Shown: positions 1 to 7,700, counted from the first letter of the stretch. The stretch: DNA of 14,193 nucleotides from Bacteroides sp. (GCA_030592145.1 JAUVKJ010000010.1:1-14193); one strand, 5' to 3'. Numbers and translations are program-made. Notes: a model not told the origin generated them from the letters alone.

Positions 1-333
1 GCCCGGGGTGCCGGTCCCATGGAATTTATTGAAGAATGCAGGGATTTTATTCTCGCCTGCGGTGACCGTATTCCGGATGCTGAAATCCATTTTATATCGA
101 TAAAACCGAGTCTCTCAAGGATGCGAAACTGGAAGGATATGGAGAGGGCAAACCGCATGCTTGAAGATCTCACCCGGGAGTACGAGAAGGTTCATTTTAT
201 AGATATTTCCAGTGTTATGCTGTCTGAAGACGGAACTCCTAAAAGTGATATTTTTGAGGATGACAGGCTGCATCTGAATCAAAAGGGATATGAAATCCTG
301 GCGGAGGCACTTCGATCATCTCTCTATGAATAA
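1..333 (+). CDS. SGNH/GDSL-family hydrolase, C-terminal part (5' end outside window)
   Basis: This is the 3' end of a lipase/esterase-type hydrolase of the SGNH/GDSL superfamily, which cleaves ester or acyl bonds with a Ser-His-Asp triad. The frame is open from base 1, and the first in-window ATG (19) is probably internal because the domain has already begun. The visible part carries a typical block-III-like beta strand (residues IHFISIKPS), then a helix (WKDMERANRMLEDL), and then the block V motif DxxH: Asp codon at 262-264 and His codon at 271-273, in the context DDRLHLNQKGYEIL. The nucleophile Ser and the oxyanion Gly/Asn blocks lie upstream of the window, so substrate and cellular location (signal peptide or not) cannot be judged. 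The next gene starts 17 bp downstream on the same strand, so the two may be co-transcribed. Superfamily is firm; the specific enzyme is unknown. Confidence 0.85.
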   Translation, partial: ARGAGPMEFIEECRDFILACGDRIPDAEIHFISIKPSLSRMRNWKDMERANRMLEDLTREYEKVHFIDISSVMLSEDGTPKSDIFEDDRLHLNQKGYEILAEALRSSLYE

Positions 334-350
334 ATACTATATATAATAAA

Positions 351-1727
351 ATGAATAGAGCTGAAATACAGGTAATTATTGATAAACAGGAAAAGTTTTT
401 CCAGTCCCGTGTCACACTGGATACCGGATTCCGGTTGGAAGCACTCCGAAAGCTGAAATGCCTTCTCAGTGAATATGAAAATGAACTCAGCGAAGCACTC
501 CGGCTGGATCTTGGCAAACACCCCGCCGAATCCTATGGCAGCGAATACGGGTTGGCCATCCAGGAGCTCGGGATCATGATCAGGAATCTGAAAAAATGGT
601 CTCGCCCCCAGCGGGCATATACTCCCATGGTACACTGGTTTGCCAGGAGCTTTTTTCTGTATCAACCTTATGGAAGGGTGTTGATCATATCTCCATGGAA
701 TTACCCGCTTCAGCTTCTCTTTATGCCGATGATCGGTGCTATCGCAGCAGGAAATTGCGTGCTTGCCAAACCTTCAAAGCATGCCGTGCATACCAACCGT
801 GTGATGTATAAAATGATCTCTGAAAATTTTGACCCCTGCCATATTTCACTGATAGAGGGGGGCGGGGAAACCAACCAGCATTTGCTGGACGCACAGTTCG
901 ATTATATTTTCTTTACCGGCAGTACCGAAGTGGGCATAAAGGTAATGGCGGCAGCTTCGAAGTATCTTACCCCTGTCTCCCTGGAGCTCGGCGGAAAATC
1001 ACCTGCCATTGTAGAGCCTGATTCCTCACCGGCTCTTGCGGCACGGAGAATTTTATGGGGGAAATTGCTGAACACCGGACAATCATGCGTAGCTCCTGAT
1101 TATTTGCTTGTCCATAAAGATATCAGTGAGGCTCTTGTCGGGGAAATGAAAAAATACCTGATCTCTTCGTACGGTCATGATATTAAAAGCAACCATGATT
1201 ACGGAAGGATCATCAACCGGGTAAATGCAGAACGCCTGGCCGGTCTTCTCGAAGGAAAAAACATTCTTATCGGGGGAGAATGCGATCCGGATGAAAGGTA
1301 TATTTCTCCCACCGTGGTGAAGGTGAGCGATCCTGAAGACGCTCTTTTGCAGGATGAGATCTTCGGTCCCATTTTACCCCTGGTCGAATACAGCAATCTC
1401 GATGAGGCCCTGGCGATTGTGCGAAGCAAGCCGAAGCCCCTTGCCCTTTATATTTTTACCCGCTCAGGGAAAGTCCAGCAAAAGGTCATTCAGTGCACCC
1501 AGTCAGGAAGCGGGAGCATCAACGAAACCGTGGTTCATTTCATCAATCCATACCTGCCTTTCGGCGGGGTGGGAAAAAGTGGCATGGGCAGATACCACGG
1601 AAAATACAGTTACGAAACCTTTTCCTACAAAAGATCTTTTCTTGACAAGGCCACCTGGATTGATATTCCGGTAAGATACCCCCCGTACAAGAATAAGATC
1701 AAACTAATGAAAAAACTGATCCGCTGA
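351..1727 (+). CDS. NAD(P)-dependent aldehyde dehydrogenase, class-3 (fatty aldehyde DH-like)
   Basis: A 458-aa cytosolic aldehyde dehydrogenase that oxidises an aldehyde to a carboxylic acid with NAD(P)+. All catalytic landmarks are present: oxyanion Asn117 in SPWNYP, the cofactor-binding FTGST segment around Gly190, general base Glu212 in LELGGKSP, nucleophile Cys246 in NTGQSCVAPDY, the EIFGPI motif, and the late PFGGVGKSGMGRYHG segment. The short length (about 450-460 aa rather than about 500) and the GQSCVAPDY form of the active-site motif point to the ALDH3 branch, whose members use medium- and long-chain or aromatic aldehydes. The substrate cannot be read from sequence. No C-terminal membrane anchor is visible; the tail is basic (KNKIKLMKKLIR). 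The start is the ATG at 351, 17 bp after the hydrolase stop, behind an A/T-only leader without a Shine-Dalgarno. The partner hydrolase could release a lipid-derived precursor, but that is speculation. Confidence 0.95.
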   Translation: MNRAEIQVIIDKQEKFFQSRVTLDTGFRLEALRKLKCLLSEYENELSEALRLDLGKHPAESYGSEYGLAIQELGIMIRNLKKWSRPQRAYTPMVHWFARSFFLYQPYGRVLIISPWNYPLQLLFMPMIGAIAAGNCVLAKPSKHAVHTNRVMYKMISENFDPCHISLIEGGGETNQHLLDAQFDYIFFTGSTEVGIKVMAAASKYLTPVSLELGGKSPAIVEPDSSPALAARRILWGKLLNTGQSCVAPDYLLVHKDISEALVGEMKKYLISSYGHDIKSNHDYGRIINRVNAERLAGLLEGKNILIGGECDPDERYISPTVVKVSDPEDALLQDEIFGPILPLVEYSNLDEALAIVRSKPKPLALYIFTRSGKVQQKVIQCTQSGSGSINETVVHFINPYLPFGGVGKSGMGRYHGKYSYETFSYKRSFLDKATWIDIPVRYPPYKNKIKLMKKLIR

Positions 1728-1748
1728 ACAGTCTGTGCATATCCTCCC

Positions 1749-1781
1749 GGCGTGCCATAGTATCTTTGTCGACGGCACGCC
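1749..1781. terminator. Hairpin between convergent genes (possible bidirectional terminator)
   Basis: A perfect 8-bp inverted repeat, GGCGTGCC (1749-1756) and GGCACGCC (1774-1781), separated by 17 nt, lies 21 bp past the aldehyde dehydrogenase stop and 83 bp past the xth stop. It is the only strong stem in the convergent gap. There is no T-run on either side, so it is not a canonical intrinsic terminator. It could stabilise or pause both transcripts, or be part of the adjoining repeat element. Confidence 0.4.
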
Positions 1782-1791
1782 CTTGTGCCTG

Positions 1792-1837
1792 CCCCGGACT
1801 TGGTACGGGGAACCTGATTCTGGGGCTTGATCCGGGT
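1792..1837. repeat. Two imperfect REP-like palindromic units in the intergenic gap
   Basis: Copy 1 (1792-1810) is CCCCGGACTTGGTACGGGG, with self-complementary ends CCCCG/CGGGG. Copy 2 (1819-1837) is TCTGGGGCTTGATCCGGGT. The two match at 12 of 19 positions with a 27-nt period and share CTTGRT and CGGG. The CCCGG of copy 1 (1793-1797) can also pair with CCGGG of copy 2 (1832-1836). Both look like decayed copies of a CCCCGGACTTGATCCGGGG-type palindrome. Their intergenic position and high G+C fit a dispersed repetitive extragenic palindrome. The genomic copy number is unknown from this window. Confidence 0.5.
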
Positions 1838-1864
1838 TACTACTTTATTGAATATATTCACCGC

Positions 1865-2632
1865 TCAGGTTTCAATGTCTACCCAAACGGGGCAATGGTC
1901 GGAATGTTTTACTTTGTTCATGATACCGGCGCCACGCAGCCGGGGAGCCAGTTCTTCTGTTAGCATATGATAGTCCAGGCGCCATCCCAGGTTTTTTTCC
2001 CTGGAATTGGCCCGAAAACTCCACCAGCTGTATGTAACGGTGTCCGGGTGCAGATGCCGGAATGAATCCACAAATCCGCTTCCAAGGAAAGTATCTACCC
2101 ATGCCCTTTCTTCCGGAAGGAATCCTGAATTGTTTTTGTTCCCTTTAGGATTGTGAATGTCAATCTCGTTATGTGCAATGTTAAAATCCCCGCAGACCAA
2201 TAGTCCCGGCCTTGATCTGCGAAGTTCTGTCAGGTATCCGAGGAAATCATCCAGGAAGGCCATTTTGATCTCCTGCCGGAAATCGCCTGAGGTACCCGAG
2301 GGTATGTATACATCCAGTACAGACAGGTCCCCGTAGTCAGCACGAATAACCCTTCCCTCAGCATCGTACCCCGGATTTCCCATGCCGATCTCAATATGGT
2401 CAGGTTCTTCCCGGCTGATAATAAGCACACCGGAGTATCCCTTTTTCCCGGCTGAATGCCAGTAATCCCTGTACCCCATTTCATAAAATCCCCCAACATC
2501 AACCTGATCCTGCTGAGCCTTTGTTTCCTGTATGCATAAAACATCCGGGGATGCTTCTTTCAGCCACTCCAGCAATCCCTTGTTCATAGCAGAACGTATA
2601 CCGTTCAGATTATAGGAAATAATCCTCTTCAT
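1865..2632 (-). CDS. xth: Exodeoxyribonuclease III (AP endonuclease, ExoA/Xth family)
   Basis: A 255-aa DNA repair nuclease of the exonuclease/endonuclease/phosphatase fold. The family cuts DNA 5' to abasic sites and has 3'-5' exonuclease and 3'-phosphatase activity, in cytosolic base-excision repair. The catalytic set is complete: Asn8 (YNLNGIRSA), metal ligand Glu36 (IQETKA), Tyr109 (VYIPSG), Asp149 and Asn151 (GDFN), Asp220 (GWRLDY), and the Asp245-His246 pair (SDHCPVW). Length matches the family norm of about 250-270 aa. The start is the ATG complementary to 2630-2632, immediately before the MKRIISYN strand that begins the fold; no Shine-Dalgarno precedes it. It is transcribed divergently from the AbiEi-like gene and convergently with the aldehyde dehydrogenase, so it appears to be monocistronic. 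Confidence 0.97.
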   Translation of the reverse strand: MKRIISYNLNGIRSAMNKGLLEWLKEASPDVLCIQETKAQQDQVDVGGFYEMGYRDYWHSAGKKGYSGVLIISREEPDHIEIGMGNPGYDAEGRVIRADYGDLSVLDVYIPSGTSGDFRQEIKMAFLDDFLGYLTELRRSRPGLLVCGDFNIAHNEIDIHNPKGNKNNSGFLPEERAWVDTFLGSGFVDSFRHLHPDTVTYSWWSFRANSREKNLGWRLDYHMLTEELAPRLRGAGIMNKVKHSDHCPVWVDIET

Positions 2633-2656
2633 ATAAAATGCTTCTGATAAATTATT

Positions 2657-2673
2657 TACTAATCGTGTTAGTA
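2657..2673. promoter_or_regulatory. Dyad TACTAATCGTGTTAGTA, candidate operator in the divergent intergenic region
   Basis: An inverted repeat with 6-bp arms (TACTAA/TTAGTA) and a 5-nt spacer sits 25-41 bp upstream of the xth start and about 120 bp upstream of the AbiEi-like gene. A perfect 10-bp palindrome, TTTAGCTAAA, follows at 2683-2692, and another TTAGT half-site is at 2706-2710. The region is very A/T-rich, so short palindromes can arise by chance. AbiEi-type regulators are known to bind inverted repeats in their own promoter region, which makes self-control by the neighbouring gene a reasonable guess. Confidence 0.35.
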
Positions 2674-2731
2674 TTTCATTATTTTAGCTAAAGATAATCA
2701 TTAGATTAGTCTTAAATGTTAAATGCTGTTA

Positions 2732-2761
2732 TTGACAATTGCCGATTTCTCATTATAATTG
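2732..2761 (+). promoter_or_regulatory. Promoter for the AbiEi-like regulator / kinase gene run
   Basis: TTGACA at 2732-2737 and TATAAT at 2754-2759, with a 16-bp spacer, form a near-ideal sigma70-type promoter. The same bases also fit the Bacteroidota consensus: TTG (2732-2734), 19 bp, then TATAATTG (2754-2761), which is TAnnTTTG with one mismatch. Transcription would start near 2767, leaving a leader of roughly 28 nt before the ATG at 2795. This supports that ATG and rules out the in-frame TTG at 2759, which overlaps the -10/-7 element. It is the clearest promoter in the window. Confidence 0.65.
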
Positions 2762-2794
2762 TATTCAGACTGCTTATGTCAAATATACTTCTTT

Positions 2795-3550
2795 ATGTCA
2801 CTTGATTTTATTAAACTACTCAAGGTAATTGAGGAGAACAGAATGGATGTATTTTCCACCTCCAAGCTGGCATATAAGCTGGGAGTCCCATCTTGCAGCA
2901 TTCAGAACTACCTGGAAACCCTGGCAAATAATGAGTTGATTATCAGGATAGAAAAGGGCAAGTATTGCAGGATCTATGTCAGAGACAAGTTTGTTATCGG
3001 AAGCAGCATCGTCGATGGCGGGGTCGTATCTCATCAGTCTGCCTTGGCCTATCATGGAATTGATAAGGATGTACCAGGGCAGGTTTATATTTCCTCAAGC
3101 CAGCAGAAAAACAGCAAAACAGTTTTTGGAAACCGTATCAATTTTATCAGGATCAGGCCTTATAAAAACTTTGGGTCCATTAGCGTAACCAATAATAATG
3201 GAACCTTCAGGGTAACAAATACGGAGAAGACCGTACTGGACTGTTTTGATCTGCCAAAATACGTGACTTCCTACAAAAGACTCCTGAACAGGCTGAAGGA
3301 TATTCCCCTGAATCAGGAGATACTTCTGGAGTATGGGTTACGGATGAAGAATCTGTCCATTTTGAAAAGGATAGCATTTCTGTTTGACGAAAACATACCA
3401 GGTCAATACACAATTTTTCTGGAAGGGGTAAAAAAAGGAATGAATTCAAAATACACCCTGTTGGATCCTGGCGGACCAGAAGCCGGACCCTTTATATCAA
3501 AGTGGCGGATCAGGAATAACAGTACTGTCGGGTCTTTATTAAATCGGTAG
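2795..3550 (+). CDS. AbiEi-family antitoxin-like transcriptional regulator (no adjacent AbiEii toxin)
   Basis: A 251-aa protein with the architecture of the AbiEi family, the transcriptional repressor/antitoxin half of type IV abortive-infection systems. Residues about 1-70 form a winged helix-turn-helix (FSTSKLAYKLGVPSCSIQNY recognition region, wing at IRIEKGKY). The middle carries the family marks VSHQSALAYHGI and VTNTEKTVLDCF. The C-terminal part has a YGLRMKNLSILKRIAFLFDE segment and ends in the typical YTLLDPGGPEAG...KWRIRNN block, so it is full length. The start is the ATG at 2795, placed correctly downstream of the promoter. In classical systems the nucleotidyltransferase toxin AbiEii follows directly. 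Here the next gene, 5 bp downstream, is a histidine kinase, and no toxin gene exists in the window. It is therefore better read as a solo regulator, possibly controlling its own operon. It could instead be a relic of a broken toxin-antitoxin pair. Confidence 0.8.
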   Translation: MSLDFIKLLKVIEENRMDVFSTSKLAYKLGVPSCSIQNYLETLANNELIIRIEKGKYCRIYVRDKFVIGSSIVDGGVVSHQSALAYHGIDKDVPGQVYISSSQQKNSKTVFGNRINFIRIRPYKNFGSISVTNNNGTFRVTNTEKTVLDCFDLPKYVTSYKRLLNRLKDIPLNQEILLEYGLRMKNLSILKRIAFLFDENIPGQYTIFLEGVKKGMNSKYTLLDPGGPEAGPFISKWRIRNNSTVGSLLNR

Positions 3551-3555
3551 ATTCT

Positions 3556-6500
3556 ATGGCTAAATTGCAAAACAACCAGAGTATTAAAGGATTACAGGAA
3601 GAACTTTCCCGGATGGCCGACCTGTTTGAGAATACCAGGATAAATTACCAGTTACTTGATGGTCAGGGCATTATCAGGCATGCCAACAAATCCTGGCTGG
3701 AATGCCTGGGCTATAAGAAGGATGAGGTAGTTGGCAAATCATTCGATAGGTTTCTGTCTTTGGAATCGGGCAGTGTATTTAATAAAAACATACGGAACTT
3801 TATAAAGCTTGATTCCAGGGAAGAGCTTGAACTGATGCTTTGCTGTTCTGATGGTTCGGAAATCAACACGAGTTTCTCATGTTTCGGAAAAAGGGATGAG
3901 AAAGGGGAGCTACTCAATATTCATTGTGTTTTTCAGAATATCTCCAGACTCAGAACTGTTGAAGAAGCATTAAAAATAAGCGAAGATAAATACGAGAGGA
4001 TTTTTAACTCCTTTCTGGATGTATATTATCAGACTGATGAAAACAGCATAATTACATTGATTAGTCCATCTGTAAGAAAAACAGGAAGATATGATCCGGA
4101 TGAATTAATTGGAAGACATGTAGGCGACTTTTTTATTGATGAAGAAGACCGGATGAAAATCAGGGAATTGCTGTTTGAACAAGGATATGTGGACGATTAT
4201 GATTTAAGCTTAAGGACAAAAGATGGTAATCTCATTGATGTTTCCATAAATGCACATCTTATCAGGGACGAACAGGGAGTGATAAAGAATATTGAGGGTG
4301 TGATCCGTGATATTTCAAGAAGAAAGAAATTCGAGTTGGAAATTGCATCCTATAACAACAGGTTAAAGGAAATAACAGATGGCCTTCCGGCGGTCTTATT
4401 TCAATTGAGCCAGAATGATCAAAGAATAGACATAAGCTATATCTCCCCGAATGTTAAGGAAAAGCTCGGGATCTCTGCTGACAAGATCATTAAAGATCCG
4501 ATATCAGTCCTAAAATCCACTTCAATAAATGACAGGGAGAGGATTAAAAATGAATTGGTAAATGCATTAAGAGACAAGCGAGTAGCAGAGATTGAGTGTG
4601 AGGTCACATTTAAGGATGGTGATAAGAGATGGGTCCGTACAAAGGTTTCGCCCAGGAAATCGGGCTCCAACGAGATCATCTGGACCGGACTCAGCACTGA
4701 CATTACGAACGAGGTGATGATGAAAAACAAGGTCCGGGAGCAGGAAGAACGTCTTATGGCCATATTTGAATTTACCAATGTCGGAATTGCCACGATATCG
4801 CTTGACAGGGTTGTAACCTCGATTAATCCTGCAATCTGTCAGATTTCGGGCTATTCGGAAAATCAAATAATCGGTAAACATCTAAAAGATGTTGCAGGAT
4901 TCTACCGTAAGGATCTTTCGTTTTATATGAAATTATTTGCCGATGCGCTTGCAGGAAAAATTCCGGAAGAAAGGATTGTTTTTGAATGGAAACATAAAAG
5001 CGGTGAAAATCGATGGGCCGAGGTATACCTGGACCTGTTTAAGGATAAGGATAAGATCAAAGGGTTTCAGTGCGTCCTTATGGACGCCACCCATAGGATA
5101 TTACTGCAACAAGCTGAAAAAAACAAACAGAATGATATAGAATTTTTATTCGATTCTGCAGTTAAATTACTCATGATTGATTCTGAGGAAGAGATATTTC
5201 AGTTTTTGACCATGCAATTGGTAAAACTTGTTCCGGGAGCAATCATCAATGTGAACTCTGTCAATGAGGAGACTACACATCTGAGAGTAGAAGCAGTTAC
5301 AGGAATAACCGGGAAGATCAGGAGTATGATCCTTAAGCTTTTTGACCAACAGCTTTCCGGAAGGACTTTTGCAATCGATAAGAACACATTCTCTTATGCA
5401 AAGCACGGGAAGCTCCTGATAAACAATGATAATCTGTATGATCTTATGCTTCACCAGGTACCCGTAAACATATGCAGGCAGATTGAAAAAATAATTCAGC
5501 TGAATGAGATTTATGAGTTATCAATAGGTATTGGTGAAAAAATAATGGGAGGATGTGCGATATTCCTGAAGAAGGGTCAGACCATTAAAAATACAAGCTT
5601 GATCGAAACCTTGTTCAGGCAGGTTTCCCAGGCACTTTCAAGGCTTCGTACCCATAGCCAGTTGACCATGAGAGAAGAATTGTACAGATCACTGGCGGAA
5701 AATGCCCAGGATCTCATTGTACGTGTTGATGAGAACATAAAACCCATCTATGCCAACCAGGCTTTTTTGAAAACATTTAATTTAAAATTAGATCAAGTCC
5801 TTCACAGAGAATTCTGTGAGCTTGGCTTTCCGGTACCAATCTGTGATCTGATCAGCCAAACTATAAATCAAACCTTTATTTCGAGACAGTCCCAGACCTG
5901 TGATAATGTGATAAATCTGGATGATGCACCAAATTTCTTTGAATGGCGAATGTTTCCCGAATATGATGAGAAGAAGCATATACAGTCCGTGCTGATGTTT
6001 ATCCGGAATATTACCATTCGGAAAAATATAGAAGCAAAAATCCAGGATAGCATTGTGAATAAAAACAAAATTTATTCACTGATCAGCCATGATCTCAGGA
6101 ATCCATTTAACAGTATTCTGGGATTTCTGGAATTTTTGAAAAGGGATTTCCATCTAATGTCAGATGAATTAAAACTGAAATACATTAATGTTATATCCGA
6201 GTCATCACAGAATTTTTTTGAGCTTCTGAATTCACTGCAGGAATGGAGTCAGGGATTTGAACAGGATCGTAATATAAATCCGGTATTTTTTGATCTGCAG
6301 CAGTTAATCAATAGTACACTCGATGTTTATAAGCTTCAGATCCTCGAAAAAGAACTTGTCATTAACAGTTCCATTCCCACCGGCGTCATTGTAAAAGCAG
6401 ATTATAATATGATTTATACTTCAATCAGAAACATCATTTCAAATGCCTGTAAATTCTCCTTAAAAGGTGGCGAAATTGATATCGGCCTGCGGAAGCAAAG

Positions 6501-6735
6501 AAAAGAAGTATTGATTGAAATCAGAGATTATGGTATCGGTATGTCTGATGAAGAGATGCGAAAATTATTAAACCTTGAAAAACGATTTACAAAACCCGGC
6601 ACATTAGGTGAAAAAGGTTCAGGTTTAGGATTCATTCTTACAAAGGAATTAATCGAATTAAATAATGGCAGGTTAATCGTAAATAGCCAGCCAGGTAAAG
6701 GATGTGCTGTAACCATAGTATTGAAGACCCATTAG
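3556..6735 (+). CDS. Soluble multi-PAS/GAF sensor histidine kinase
   Basis: A 1059-aa sensor kinase that should autophosphorylate on His and pass phosphate to a response regulator. Approximate domains: PAS1 23-133, PAS2 145-256, PAS3 272-386 (with a KRWVRTKVSP PAC segment), PAS4 400-513, a GAF-like region 525-697, PAS5 706-823, HisKA 834-903, and HATPase 945-1057. The kinase core is intact: phospho-acceptor His845 in SHDLRNPF, N-box Asn963 in IISNACKFS, G1 box RDYGIGMS (991-997), and G2 box GEKGSGLGF (1018-1026). No transmembrane segment or signal peptide is visible, so it should sense an intracellular or diffusible signal (redox, small ligand) through the PAS/GAF array. It carries no receiver, and no response-regulator gene lies nearby. 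It starts 5 bp after the AbiEi-like stop in a different frame. Sampled 60-base lines are 32-35% G+C, against about 48% in a line of the aldehyde dehydrogenase gene. Confidence 0.95.
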   Translation: MAKLQNNQSIKGLQEELSRMADLFENTRINYQLLDGQGIIRHANKSWLECLGYKKDEVVGKSFDRFLSLESGSVFNKNIRNFIKLDSREELELMLCCSDGSEINTSFSCFGKRDEKGELLNIHCVFQNISRLRTVEEALKISEDKYERIFNSFLDVYYQTDENSIITLISPSVRKTGRYDPDELIGRHVGDFFIDEEDRMKIRELLFEQGYVDDYDLSLRTKDGNLIDVSINAHLIRDEQGVIKNIEGVIRDISRRKKFELEIASYNNRLKEITDGLPAVLFQLSQNDQRIDISYISPNVKEKLGISADKIIKDPISVLKSTSINDRERIKNELVNALRDKRVAEIECEVTFKDGDKRWVRTKVSPRKSGSNEIIWTGLSTDITNEVMMKNKVREQEERLMAIFEFTNVGIATISLDRVVTSINPAICQISGYSENQIIGKHLKDVAGFYRKDLSFYMKLFADALAGKIPEERIVFEWKHKSGENRWAEVYLDLFKDKDKIKGFQCVLMDATHRILLQQAEKNKQNDIEFLFDSAVKLLMIDSEEEIFQFLTMQLVKLVPGAIINVNSVNEETTHLRVEAVTGITGKIRSMILKLFDQQLSGRTFAIDKNTFSYAKHGKLLINNDNLYDLMLHQVPVNICRQIEKIIQLNEIYELSIGIGEKIMGGCAIFLKKGQTIKNTSLIETLFRQVSQALSRLRTHSQLTMREELYRSLAENAQDLIVRVDENIKPIYANQAFLKTFNLKLDQVLHREFCELGFPVPICDLISQTINQTFISRQSQTCDNVINLDDAPNFFEWRMFPEYDEKKHIQSVLMFIRNITIRKNIEAKIQDSIVNKNKIYSLISHDLRNPFNSILGFLEFLKRDFHLMSDELKLKYINVISESSQNFFELLNSLQEWSQGFEQDRNINPVFFDLQQLINSTLDVYKLQILEKELVINSSIPTGVIVKADYNMIYTSIRNIISNACKFSLKGGEIDIGLRKQRKEVLIEIRDYGIGMSDEEMRKLLNLEKRFTKPGTLGEKGSGLGFILTKELIELNNGRLIVNSQPGKGCAVTIVLKTH

Positions 6736-6764
6736 TTATGAAATACTATGTGTATATTGGCTAA

Positions 6765-7700
6765 ATGCAAGGCAAGGGTCTTATCATAAAGTCTGCGGGC
6801 GGTACCTATACTGTCCGGTCTTCAGGATCTGTCCAGATCGAGTGTAAACTTGCAGGAAAATACCGCCTGGAAAAACTCAGAAGCACCAATCCTGTCGTCG
6901 TAGGCGACTGGGTGGAATTCACCCTTGAAAAAGGGGAACGGATCGGCAGGATCAACCGGGTGTATTCCAGAAAAAATTACATCATCCGGAAATCCACGAA
7001 ACTTTCGAAATCACACCAGATCATTGCTTCGAACATCGACCGCCTGTTGTTGATGATCACAGTGATCCGCCCGGTCACCTATCCGGAGTTCATTGATCGA
7101 TACCTGGTCACCGCTGAAGCTTATGATGTGCCCTCCGTTTTGCTTATCAACAAGATCGACCTCTACGGGGAAAAAGAGAAAGAAACCCTTGAGGAATGGA
7201 AGGATATTTACGGAAACATCGGCTATCCCTGCATTGAATGTTCTGTGGAGAAAGGCATTAACATTGACCGGATACAGGATCTCCTGCATGATAAAGTGAC
7301 ATTGATTGCCGGCAACTCAGGTGTTGGAAAAACCACTCTTATCAATGTCCTTGAACCGGGATTAAAACTAAAGACCGGCGAAATTTCAGAATTCCATAAG
7401 TCCGGAAAACATATCACCACCTTCGCTGAGATGTTCAGGCTCAGCCTGGGAGGATACATAATTGACTCCCCGGGGATCAGGGGATTTGGCATGACGGATA
7501 TGGAAGATGAGCCCCTTTTTCATTACTTTCCCGAAATCTTTAAGATCTCGGCCCGATGCAAATATCATAACTGCATTCATGTAAACGAACCTGACTGTGC
7601 TGTGATACAGGGAATTGAATTGGGACTGGTAAGCCGGTCAAGATACAACTCTTACCTGAACCTTCTCGAAGATCAGAGAAATGCCCATAAATACAGATGA
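6765..7700 (+). CDS. rsgA: Ribosome small-subunit-dependent GTPase A (RsgA)
   Basis: A 311-aa circularly permuted GTPase that helps late maturation of the 30S ribosomal subunit, releasing assembly factors and checking the decoding centre. It has an N-terminal OB fold (about 1-75, VVVGDWVEFTL), then the permuted G domain in the order G4 NKID (129-132), G1 GNSGVGKT (183-190), the GKHITT switch segment (214-219), and G3 DSPG (234-237). A C-terminal zinc knuckle follows, with ligands Cys265, Cys270, His272 and Cys278 (RCKYHNCIHVNEPDC). Length is normal for the family and all motifs are intact. The ATG at 6765 follows GGCTAA without a Shine-Dalgarno, 29 bp after the kinase stop. The next gene begins 45 bp later. 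As a housekeeping gene it may be carried on the same transcript as the flanking kinases. Confidence 0.98.
   Translation: MQGKGLIIKSAGGTYTVRSSGSVQIECKLAGKYRLEKLRSTNPVVVGDWVEFTLEKGERIGRINRVYSRKNYIIRKSTKLSKSHQIIASNIDRLLLMITVIRPVTYPEFIDRYLVTAEAYDVPSVLLINKIDLYGEKEKETLEEWKDIYGNIGYPCIECSVEKGINIDRIQDLLHDKVTLIAGNSGVGKTTLINVLEPGLKLKTGEISEFHKSGKHITTFAEMFRLSLGGYIIDSPGIRGFGMTDMEDEPLFHYFPEIFKISARCKYHNCIHVNEPDCAVIQGIELGLVSRSRYNSYLNLLEDQRNAHKYR

Noticed and set aside
19..21. ATG at 19 as the true start of the first gene
   Set aside because: The frame is open from base 1, and the remaining 104 residues are only the C-terminal part of an SGNH hydrolase.
1766..1963. 65-aa forward ORF across the intergenic repeats and the 3' end of xth
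   Set aside because: It is made of repeat sequence and the antisense of xth, with no recognisable domain.
2759..2794. Longer N-terminus of the AbiEi-like protein from a TTG at 2759
   Set aside because: The TTG overlaps the -10/-7 promoter element (2754-2761) and the added residues do not resemble the family. The ATG at 2795 gives a natural wHTH start.
3551..3555. AbiEii-type nucleotidyltransferase toxin expected after the AbiEi-like gene
   Set aside because: The next gene starts at 3556 and is a histidine kinase. No nucleotidyltransferase motif was seen in any ORF of the window.
3550..3556. Frameshifted fusion of the AbiEi-like protein and the kinase
   Set aside because: The AbiEi-like protein ends with its normal C-terminal family block and its own stop, and the kinase starts with a proper ATG in another frame.
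6753..6760. TATATTGG as a -7 element for rsgA
   Set aside because: One mismatch from TAnnTTTG, but only 4 bp from the rsgA ATG, which leaves no room for a leader, and no -33 element stands out.
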